A DNA stretch of 64,000 nt from Palsa-1033 sp963735455 (lineage in GTDB: Bacteria > Chloroflexota > Limnocylindria > Limnocylindrales > CSP1-4): NCBI GenBank assembly GCA_963735455.1, contig CAVTKZ010000003.1, positions 124,001 through 188,000 on the forward strand. Reading direction: 5' to 3'. The position numbers and the translations under genes are program-made. Shown here in pieces: positions 8,600 to 18,794 of the stretch (the first letter of the stretch is position 1; each line of letters opens with the position of its first letter). Under the pieces are notes generated by a model. That model made no database searches. It saw only the letters and a program-made list of their open reading frames with translations, and had not been told where the DNA came from.

Positions 8600-9674
8600 T
8601 CATCCGGCCGCCACGAGGCGGATCCCGGGTCCGACGAGCGAGTGGCCACCGAGCAGGATCGGGATCGGCGCCGGCCAGCGCCGAGCTGGTCAGCTCGGCC
8701 AGCCACGGATCGCTGAGGTCGTCCGGCTGGAGCAGGTCCGACGCGAAGCGATCCTCGGCCGCCGGCCAGCGCGCCTCGTCGGCACCGAGCCGGTGGGCGA
8801 GCAGGACCCGGCTGTCGACGAGCGCTCCGTCACCCAGCTCCGCCAGCCGGGCGCCGAGCGCCGCCGGGCCATCGCGATCGAGGATCGAGCCGAGGAGCGA
8901 CCGCGGCGGTCGCTGGAGTCGCGGCGGGGGTCGGCGGCTACCGGCAGCGAGGCCCGCAGGCCGCGCTCCTCGACCAGGGCCCGGACCCGGCAGCGGGCGA
9001 AGCCTTCGAGCCAGGCCAGGGCCGCGGCCGACGTCCGGCCGGCGACCAAGAGCTCGGCGGCCGGGTCGGCCAGGACCCGCGCGGATCGCCACGAGCCGAT
9101 CGGCTACCGCGGCCATCCTCGGGATGCGGCCCGGGATCGATCGCCTCGCCTGCGCGGCCCGAGCAGGATCAGGTCGAGCGGCGAATCGAGGTCGACGCCC
9201 AGCCGCGAGCGGCTGCGCAGGTCGGCGACCGGCACGCCGGCCTGCTCGGACAGCCAGCGGGGCAGGGCGTTGTCCGCCGCGAAGTCGAGCGGCACGGTCC
9301 AGCCAGTGGAACATCGGCGACGGCCAGGACATCCGAAGAGAAGCGGTTGTTGGTGATCGCCATCGGACCGCTGCCGGCCGGCGCAGGCCGACGAAGGTGC
9401 GCCGGTCGGCCAGGCTGGCCAGCGGGATCGCGCCGGAGCCGAGCAGGATGAGGCCGCCATCCGGGACGTCCCTGAGCGCCCTGGCCAGGCGGGTGCCGAA
9501 CGGCTGCCCATCGGGCGGCCCTGAGATCAGCCGGACGCTGGTCGCACCTGCCCGGATGAAGCCAAGCTCCTGGACCCGGGCCAGCCGCCCGCGCGCATCG
9601 GCCAGGCGACGTTCGAGGGACCCGGCACCGGGGCCGGCCTGCGGGTGGAAGATGAGGACCGTGACCGGACGCAT
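8600..9674 (-). CDS. Unknown protein, possibly nucleotidyltransferase-like (several frameshifts)
   Basis: I do not recognise this protein. Fragments in three frames belong together: MRPVTVLIFHPQAGPGAGSL; GGLILLGSGAIPLASLADRR; GPMAITNNRFSSDVLAVADV; RLGVDLDSPLDLILLG; then AALAWLEGFARCRVRALVEERG, SRVLLAHRLGADEARWP and a C-terminus LLGGHSLVGPGIRLVAAG ending in TGA at 8600-8602. The LDSPLDL element recalls the end of MobA/CofC-type nucleotidyltransferases (DIDTPEDL), but this is weak. The stop overlaps a possible ATG start of the methyltransferase gene (ATGA), so the two are likely one unit. It is divergent from folK, with about 30 nt between starts. Confidence 0.55.
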
Positions 9675-9680
9675 GGTCCG

Positions 9681-9686
9681 AGTGTA
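9681..9686 (-). promoter_or_regulatory. -10-like box 6 nt before an ATG (possible leaderless start)
   Basis: TACACT is followed by CGGACC and then the ATG at 9674. This places the expected transcript start on the initiation codon. No -35 hexamer is obvious because this stretch is the folK 5' end. Confidence 0.4.
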
Positions 9687-9706
9687 GGTGGGCGCTGGAG
9701 GTGGGC

Positions 9707-10342
9707 TTGGCGCAGCGGCGGGTCCGGGCCTACATCGGCCTGGGGGCCAACCTGGGCGACGCCGCCGGCACGCTGCGGGCCGCGATCCACGGCCTGGCGG
9801 CCTTGCCCGATGCCCGCCTCGCCGGCGTCTCGCGGCTGTATGCCACCGATCCCGTCGGGGTCACCGACCAGCCCGAGTTCCGGAACGCGGTGGCCGGCCT
9901 CGACGTGCCGGCGGGGCCGGACCCGGCGACCGGGGCGACGTTCCTGCTGGTGGCCCTCAAGGCGATCGAGGTCGCCTTCGGCCGGCAGGCCCGCCGGCGC
10001 TGGGGACCGCGCGAGCTCGACCTGGACCTGCTGGTCTTCGGGCGGGCCCGCCTGGCAATCGACCGGCCTGCAGCCGGCCGCTCGGTCGACGCCGAGGGCG
10101 ACCCGGAGAAGGCGTCCCGGCTGCTGGTCGTGCCTCATCCCGAGATGGCCGAGCGGCTGTTCGTCCTGGCCCCCCTGGCCGACCTCGCCGAGGGCCTCGT
10201 GCCACCGGGCTGGGGCGAGACGGTCGGCACGGCCCGCCGTCGGCGCGAGGTCGCCGAAGGGCCGGCGTCGGTCCGGCCGATCGCGACCTGGGACCCGGGG
10301 CCGGGAGCCTGGCGGCAGCTGCCGGAGCCGGGCTCGGGCTAG
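9707..10342 (+). CDS. folK: 2-amino-4-hydroxy-6-hydroxymethyldihydropteridine diphosphokinase
   Basis: FolK transfers pyrophosphate from ATP to the pterin in folate synthesis. Family motifs are AYIGLGANLGDAAGTLRAAI at the N-terminus, the ELDLDLLVFG catalytic strand with its acidic residues, and VVPHPEMAERLFVLAPLAD. An insertion between the last two and a ~45-residue tail rich in Gly/Pro make it longer than the usual ~160 residues. I prefer the TTG at 9707, since GGAGG lies 5 nt upstream; a GTG at 9701 overlaps that site. It is a lone gene and convergent with glpX, sharing the CTAG at its stop. Confidence 0.9.
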   Translation: MAQRRVRAYIGLGANLGDAAGTLRAAIHGLAALPDARLAGVSRLYATDPVGVTDQPEFRNAVAGLDVPAGPDPATGATFLLVALKAIEVAFGRQARRRWGPRELDLDLLVFGRARLAIDRPAAGRSVDAEGDPEKASRLLVVPHPEMAERLFVLAPLADLAEGLVPPGWGETVGTARRRREVAEGPASVRPIATWDPGPGAWRQLPEPGSG

Positions 10343-11328
10343 AGGCGGACGCTCGGCGGACGCGAGCGGTCGAACATCTGGACGGTGTCCACGAAGCGGA
10401 CGTGAGCCTCGCGGAACGACATCACCAGCGAATGGGTCCGGGCGCCGCCGCCGAAGAAGCGGACCCCGCCCAGGAGGTCGCCGCTGGTCACCCCGGTCGC
10501 CGCGAAGACCAGGTTGTCGCCCGAGGCCAGGTCGGCGGTGAAGTAGACCCGGCCCTCGTCGTCGTCGTTGCCCATCCGCTTCGCCCGGACCCGTTCCTCG
10601 TCGTTGCGGAACCGGAAGCGGGCCTGGATCTCGCCGCCCAGGCAGCGCAGCGCGGCAGCCGTGATCACGCCCTCCGGCGCGCCGCCGATGCCCATCACGG
10701 CATGGACCCCGGTGCCCGACACGGCGGTGCTGATCGCGGCCGAGAGGTCGCCGTCGGAGATCAGCTTGATCCGGGCCCCGGCGGCCCGGACCTCGGCGAT
10801 CAGGTCGTCATGGCGAGGCCGCTCGAGGATCACGATCGTGATGTCGGCCACCCGCCGGCCGAGCGCCTCGGCGATCAGGTGGCAGTTCTCGGTCGGGCTC
10901 TTGCGGATGTCGACCTTGCCGGCCACGACCGGCCCGACGCACAGCTTCTGGAGATAGGTGTCCGGGGCGTGGAGCAGGCCGCCTCGCTCGGCGGCGGCCA
11001 GGACCGTGATCGCGTTGGCCTGGCCGTGGGCCACCAGGTTGGTGCCTTCCAAGGGGTCGACGGCGATGTCGATCGCGGTCGCCGCCTCGCGCGCCTCGGC
11101 GCCCTTGCGGCCGACCTCCTCGCCGATGTACAGCATCGGGGCCTGGTCGCGCTCGCCTTCGCCGATCACGATCGTGCCGGCCATGTCGATCTCGTCCATC
11201 GTCCGGCGCATGGCCTCGACGGCGGCTCGATCGGCGCCGTCCTTCTCGCCCCGGCCCATGAACCGGGCTGCCGCGATCGCGGCCGCCTCGGTGACCCGGA
11301 CCATCTCGAGCGCGAGCAGCGGCTCCAT
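10339..11328 (-). CDS. glpX: Class II fructose-1,6-bisphosphatase
   Basis: GlpX hydrolyses fructose-1,6-bisphosphate in gluconeogenesis. The 329-residue protein shows GEGERDQAPMLYIGEEVG and DPLEGTNLVA, the metal-binding and catalytic signatures, plus GVHAVMGIGGAPEGV and a C-terminal HVRFVDTVQMFDR. The ATG at 11328 has GGAGG 8 nt upstream. The gene follows purH on the same strand by 39 nt. There is no frame damage. Confidence 0.96.
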   Translation of the reverse strand: MEPLLALEMVRVTEAAAIAAARFMGRGEKDGADRAAVEAMRRTMDEIDMAGTIVIGEGERDQAPMLYIGEEVGRKGAEAREAATAIDIAVDPLEGTNLVAHGQANAITVLAAAERGGLLHAPDTYLQKLCVGPVVAGKVDIRKSPTENCHLIAEALGRRVADITIVILERPRHDDLIAEVRAAGARIKLISDGDLSAAISTAVSGTGVHAVMGIGGAPEGVITAAALRCLGGEIQARFRFRNDEERVRAKRMGNDDDEGRVYFTADLASGDNLVFAATGVTSGDLLGGVRFFGGGARTHSLVMSFREAHVRFVDTVQMFDRSRPPSVRL

Positions 11329-11367
11329 TGGCTGGTCCTCCGGTCGGTCCGCGGATTCCGCCGCGGG

Positions 11368-12916
11368 CTAGTGGCGAAAGTGGCGGCGGCCGGTGAAGAC
11401 CATCGCCAGGTGGTGGCGGTCGGCGATCTCGATCGACATCTCGTCGCGAATCGAGCCGCCCGGCTGAATGATCGCACTCACCCCGGCATTGGCCGCCAGG
11501 GCGATCCCATCGGGGAACGGGAAGTAGGCATCGCTGGCCATGACCGACATCCGGGCCCGGTCGCCGGCTCGGCGGAGGGCCACCTCGACCGACACCTGGC
11601 GGCTGGCCTGGGCCGCCCCGATGCCGACGGTGGCCGCGTTGCGGGCCAGGACGATCGCATTCGAGCGGACGTGGCGGACGGTCCGCCAGGCGAAGAGCAG
11701 GTCGGTCAGCTCCTCGAGCGTCGGCCGCCGCCGGGTGACCACCTGGAGCTGGCGCTTGTCGAGCTCGAGCGAGTCCTGGCTCTCGACGAGCAGGCCGCCG
11801 CCGACCCGCTTGAAGTCGAGGTTGGCGATGCCATAGTCGCGCAGGCCCTCCGACGGGTCGGGCGGCACCTCGAGCAGCTCGAGGCCGGTCTTCTGGCGCA
11901 GGATCCCGAGCGCCGCCTCGGAGAAGCCCGGCGCGATCACCGCCTCGTACGAGTTCGCCGCGATCTCCCGGGCGGTCGCCCCATCGAGCTCGCGGTTGAC
12001 GCCGACGATCCCGCCGAAGGCCGCCACCGAGTCGGTCTCGAGGGCGTGCCGGTAGGCCTCGACCAGCTCGTCGTGGGAGGCCATCCCGACCGGGATCGGT
12101 GTGCTTGACGATGGCCACGGTCGGCGCCGTGAAGTCCTTGGCAATCCGGTAGGCGGCGTCCAGGTCGAGCAGGTTGTTGAAGCTCGGCTGGCCGCCCTGC
12201 AGCTGGCGGGCGTCGGCAAGCGAGCCGGTGCGGTGGGTGGTCTCGCGATAGAAGGCGGCCCGCTGGTGGGGATTCTCGCCGTAGCGCAGGTCCTCGACCT
12301 TCTCGAGGACCATCGCCAGGCGGGTCGGGAACTGGGTGCCCGAGACCTGGTCGATGTAGGCGGCGATCTCGGCGTGGTAGGCGGCCACGATCCCGAACGC
12401 CTCGGCGGCGAGCTGCTGGCGGAGCTCGCCCGACAGCGAGCCGAGCTCGCGCAGCTCGCGCGCGACCCGGCCGTAGTGGGTGGGATTGGCGATCGCGGCC
12501 ACGGCGGCGTAGTTGCGGGCGGCCGCACCGAGGAGGGCCACTCCGCCGACGTCGATCATCTCGATCACCTCGGCCAGGGCCACCTGCCGGGCGCCGACCT
12601 GGGGCGCGAAGGGCTTGATGTTGACGACCACGATGTCGATCGCGCCGATCCCCTGGGCGGCCAGCTCCTCGAGCTGGGCTGGGTCGTCGCGGCGGGCCAG
12701 GATCCCGGCGTAGACGGCGGGATGGAATGTCTTGACCTGGCCGCCGACGAGGGGCGGGACGTTGGTCAGGTCCGAGACCGAGTGAACCTCGATGCCGTCC
12801 TCGGCGAGGTGGTCGCGGGTGCCGTCGGTGGCGTAGATCTCGACCCCGAGGGTCTGCAGCTCTCGCGCGAACGTGCTGATGCCGTCACGGCTCGCCACCG
12901 AGAGCAGGGCTCGCAC
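11368..12916 (-). CDS. purH: Bifunctional AICAR formyltransferase / IMP cyclohydrolase (one frameshift)
   Basis: PurH catalyses the last two steps of IMP synthesis. The N-terminal cyclohydrolase domain shows TDGTRDHLAEDGIEV, GGQVKTFHPAVYAGILARR and GAAARNYAAVA. The formyltransferase domain shows LRYGENPHQRAAFYR, ASDAYFPFPDG and the C-terminal HRHFRH-like end. The start is GTG 12916 with GGAGG upstream. One extra base lies near 12095-12101, within the conserved KHTNPCG motif. The corrected local reading is KHTIPVG, which would change the Asn and Cys, but the indel sits there and the residue call is unsafe. The length of 1549 nt is one over a multiple of three. Confidence 0.95.
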
Positions 12917-13029
12917 CCGGGCTTCCTCCCTCCAGCGTTCGCGGCCATGCGGATTGCCCCGAATCGCGACCGTCCAGGCGCTTCCGGGCGCGGCGCATCG
13001 TGAGGCGGCCGGCGATGCCGCACCTGGAG

Positions 13030-13061
13030 CCGAGTATAGCGTCCCGGCGTGGCATACTCGG
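13030..13061. promoter_or_regulatory. Inverted repeat holding divergent -10 boxes (purH / 13110 gene)
   Basis: CCGAGTAT (13030-13037) and ATACTCGG (13054-13061) are perfect 8-nt arms separated by 16 nt. On the minus strand the first arm reads TATACTCGG, towards purH. On the plus strand the second reads CATACTCGG, towards the membrane-protein gene. It can serve as a pair of back-to-back -10 boxes and as a symmetrical operator. Confidence 0.4.
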
Positions 13062-13109
13062 AACCCTCGCCCGGCACTTGGCCGCCGTTCGACACGGAGA
13101 ATCCACCCG

Positions 13110-13613
13110 GTGACGCTGCTGCCCTGGGAATACCTGTTCCAGTCCTTCAGCGCCTCGCATTTCCACGACCTGTTCTACCCGGTCGCCCTCGGGTCGCTGG
13201 TCCTGCTGATCGCGCTGTGCGTGCTGTACGCCGTGCGCACCCGCCAGCTCCGCCACCACGCGCCGTACCTCGACCTGTACGAGTGGCTGCTGTGGACCGG
13301 GATCATCACCTTCGGCCTGCTGCTGATCTTCAGCATCTTCGTGTGGGACTTCATCTTCGTCCTGGCCACGATCGTCGCGGGGCTCGTGATCTTCGTCTGG
13401 ATCCGCTTCTTCCGGTTCCCGCCGGTGCTCGCGATGTACGAGCAGAAGCTCGCCCGCCAGCGCTACCTGAGCCGCCAGAAATATGCCCACCCCGAGGCGA
13501 CGATCCGGTCCAAGACCACCCGTCCGGCCCGGGTCGCGCGCCCGGCGCCCGACCAAGCGGACCCGCAAGCGGCGCTGACCATGGTCCGGCGGCCCGCTCA
13601 CCCGGGGTCCTGA
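13110..13613 (+). CDS. Small membrane protein of unknown function
   Basis: This is a 167-residue protein that I do not recognise. It has three strongly hydrophobic segments (res. ~20-40, 65-85 and 80-100, the last two being close), followed by RFFRFPPVLAMYEQKLARQRY and a basic, Pro/Ala-rich tail, so the C-terminus is probably cytoplasmic. The GTG at 13110 has GGAG 11 nt upstream; the open frame extends further upstream without a better start. The cupin gene begins 3 nt after its stop, so they are co-transcribed. Promoter elements lie in the inverted repeat upstream. Confidence 0.75.
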   Translation: MTLLPWEYLFQSFSASHFHDLFYPVALGSLVLLIALCVLYAVRTRQLRHHAPYLDLYEWLLWTGIITFGLLLIFSIFVWDFIFVLATIVAGLVIFVWIRFFRFPPVLAMYEQKLARQRYLSRQKYAHPEATIRSKTTRPARVARPAPDQADPQAALTMVRRPAHPGS

Positions 13614-13615
13614 AC

Positions 13616-14092
13616 GTGGAGATTCGCCGGTTCGGGATCGGCCAGCGACGGCCCGACGGCCCGCCCGGCACTCACAACGTCCAGGGCGCCCTGATCGATT
13701 CCGGGCCGCACGGCGTGGTTGCCGAGCTGGCCCTCGCCCGCCACGCGACGATCGAGGCCCACTCCAACCCGAACATGGCCTGGTTCGTGGTGATCGAGGG
13801 CGGCGGCTTCGTGACGGTCGGCTCGGACCGGGCCCGGGTCTTTGCCGGTGAGGCCGTCCTGTGGCCTGCCGGGGTGCCCCACGGCGCGTCGACCGAGCTG
13901 TCCGAGATGCGCGCGATCGTCGTCGAGTTCCCGGTCGCGGACCTGGCCCTGGGTCCCGGCGCGGCAATCATCGACGCGCCCATTGTCACTGGCTCTTCCG
14001 TGCCGGCTTCGGGTGCCGTGGCCCCTGGCGAGGGGCACCTCGTGGACGAGCGGCCCGCGCCATACGACCCACGCCATGGGGAGCCCCGCTAG
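13616..14092 (+). CDS. Cupin-domain protein
   Basis: The 158-residue protein fits a single cupin barrel: HATIEAHSNPNMAWFVVIEGGG and GGFVTVGSDRARVFAGEAVLWPAG (overlapping), then PHGASTELSEMRAIVVEF. The first cupin motif is partly kept (H-x3-EAH...E.G), and the second has PxGVPHG with one histidine. Metal binding is likely but the substrate is unknown. The start is GTG 13616, 3 nt after the preceding stop. The stop shares a CTAG with the convergent Nudix gene. Confidence 0.75.
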   Translation: MEIRRFGIGQRRPDGPPGTHNVQGALIDSGPHGVVAELALARHATIEAHSNPNMAWFVVIEGGGFVTVGSDRARVFAGEAVLWPAGVPHGASTELSEMRAIVVEFPVADLALGPGAAIIDAPIVTGSSVPASGAVAPGEGHLVDERPAPYDPRHGEPR

Positions 14093-14870
14093 GTCCGGCG
14101 TCGGCGACGACAACCAGGCGCTCGCGACCTGTCGACGCCCGATGCGCCGAGCTCGGGCCCAAGCTCCGCGACGACGGCGCCGAGCTGGCCGAGGATGCGG
14201 GCGGTGGCGCCCCACACGTGGAGGCCGTCGATCCGGTAGCCGCCGTAGCGCAGCGGCCAGTCGCGGACCTGGCGCTCGACGATCTCGATCGGGGCGTCGG
14301 GCAGGAACGTCGCGAGGGGCACGAGGATGATCCGGGCGACCTCTGATGGGGAGCCGCGCAGCATGGGCGTCCGCCGGGCGATCGCGACGACGGGCGTGAT
14401 CGCGAAGCTGCTCACCGGGATCCGGAGCGGATCGAGCCGCCCGAGGAGCACCACCTCGGCAGCGACCGGATCCAGCCCGACCTCCTCGGCGGATTCCCGC
14501 AGGGCGGTCGTCTCGAGGTCGGCATCGCCCGGTTCGACCTTGCCACCGGGGAACGAGACCTCGCCGCTGTGCATCCCCTCGTAGGTCGCCCGTTCGGTCA
14601 GGATCACCACGGCCGTTCCGTCGGAGGCAGGCGCGACGAGCACGAGCACGGCCGCCGGCCGATCGCCGGCGACCTCGCCCAGGCGCAGCTCGGTTCTTGG
14701 CCGGCCGTCGGTGAAGACGGGCATCAGCGAGGCCGGCCCCGGCGGCAGAGGCCCGCCGCGCCACCTGCCCGCGCCACCTGCCACGGCCGCGCCACCGGCC
14801 CGCGACTCACCCGCGACCGCGATTCGATCGGGCAGCCGGGCAAGTCGCGCGGCCGCTTCCTCGAAGCGCA

Positions 14871-14871
<1 letters not shown>
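14089..14871 (-). CDS. Nudix hydrolase, CoA-pyrophosphatase (NudL/NUDT7) type
   Basis: The Nudix box reads GGKVEPGDADLETTALRE and then SAEEVGL, which matches G-x5-E-x7-RE-x2-EE-x-G. The preceding HSGEVSFPGG is the UPF0035 element typical of CoA diphosphatases of the NudL/NUDT7 kind. The protein has 260 residues, with a ~75-residue N-terminal part and a basic C-terminal tail. The ATG overlaps the clpB stop (TGATG), so it is translated with the heat-shock operon. Whether it works with those genes is unknown. Confidence 0.85.
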
Positions 14872-17633
<2,762 letters not shown>

Positions 17634-17644
17634 GGCGGTACTCG

Positions 17645-18733
17645 CTATGAGGTCGGAGCCCGGGGATCGGGCTGGTGGACGAGATCAAGGAAGGCGACGG
17701 CGGCGGCTCTGGCCTCGTCGCTGAGGTTGGTGGGCAGGACGACCCGAACGGTGACGAGCAGGTCGCCCGCCGGCTTGACGCCCTCTTTGGGCTTCAGGCG
17801 GGGCATGCCCTGGCCGGTCAGCCGAAAGGTGCGCCCGGCCTGGGTCCCGGCGGGGATCTTCAGGAGGACCTTGCCCTTGAGGGTCTGGACCGGAACCTCC
17901 GCGCCGAGGAGCGCCTCGCGCAGGGTGATCGGCAGGTCGCGGGTCAGGTCGGCGCCCTTGCGACCGAACGTGGCATGCGGTCGGACCCGGGTCACGAGGT
18001 CGAGGTCGCCGCCTTCGGCGCCCTTGCCCCGGAGGCGGATCCGGCTGCCCGTCTCCACCCCGCGGGGGACGGCCACCTCGAGGCGCTTGCCGTCGACCTC
18101 GAGCAGCCGGCTGGTGCCGTGGAAGGCCTCCTCGAGGCCCAGCTCGACGTCCGCCTCGCTGGTCACCTGGCCGTGGGCCGGGTTCGGCCGACTGGCTGGC
18201 GCTCCGCCGGCACCTTCGAGATTGAGGCCGGCCAGGATGTCCTCGAAGCTGGCTCCGCCGACGGGGCGCGAGCCACGCCCGCCGCTGGCCGGCGATGTCT
18301 CGGCGCCGCCGGCCGCTCCGAAGAAGGTCCGGAAGAAATCGCTGAATCCTCCGGCGTCCCCGGCCGTCCGGAACTCGTAGCGGACGTTGCCGCCGCCACC
18401 GCCGCCGGCCTGGCTGAAGCCGGCAAACGCTCCGCCCGGGCCGAACGGATCGCCGGCCGCGCCACGGCCGCCGGGCGCACCGCGCCGGCCTGCGCCGGCC
18501 TGCGAGAGGGCTTCCCAGTTCGCCCCGAGCATGTCGTACTTCGAGCGCTTGTCGGGGTCCGAGAGGACCTCGTTGGCTTCGTTGATCTCCTTGAACTTCG
18601 CCTCGGCCGCCTTGTCACCCGGCTTGAGGTCCGGGTGATGCTGGCGGGCGAGCTTGCGGAAGGCGCGCTTGATCTCCGCCGGGGAAGCGTCGCGCTTGAC
18701 CCCCAGCGTCGCGTAGTAGTCGCGGTAGTCCAT
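17645..18733 (-). CDS. cbpA: DnaJ-class co-chaperone, CbpA-like (no zinc finger)
   Basis: The 362-residue protein has an intact J domain at res. 1-70 (DYYATLGVKRDASPAEIKRA, the HPD of ARQHHPDLKPG, then KYDMLG). A long Gly/Phe-rich linker (~75-165) and two beta-rich client-binding domains follow. The four CxxCxGxG zinc motifs of DnaJ are missing, so it is a type II/CbpA-like J-protein. It would stimulate DnaK, which is not in this window. The ATG at 18733 has GGAGG upstream. It lies between lon and clpB in one operon. Confidence 0.93.
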   Translation of the reverse strand: MDYRDYYATLGVKRDASPAEIKRAFRKLARQHHPDLKPGDKAAEAKFKEINEANEVLSDPDKRSKYDMLGANWEALSQAGAGRRGAPGGRGAAGDPFGPGGAFAGFSQAGGGGGGNVRYEFRTAGDAGGFSDFFRTFFGAAGGAETSPASGGRGSRPVGGASFEDILAGLNLEGAGGAPASRPNPAHGQVTSEADVELGLEEAFHGTSRLLEVDGKRLEVAVPRGVETGSRIRLRGKGAEGGDLDLVTRVRPHATFGRKGADLTRDLPITLREALLGAEVPVQTLKGKVLLKIPAGTQAGRTFRLTGQGMPRLKPKEGVKPAGDLLVTVRVVLPTNLSDEARAAAVAFLDLVHQPDPRAPTS

Positions 18734-18794
18734 CAGCAGGTCCTCCGGGCCTGATGACCCGCCACCCGGCGCCGGCCGCGGGCCGGCCGCTTGG

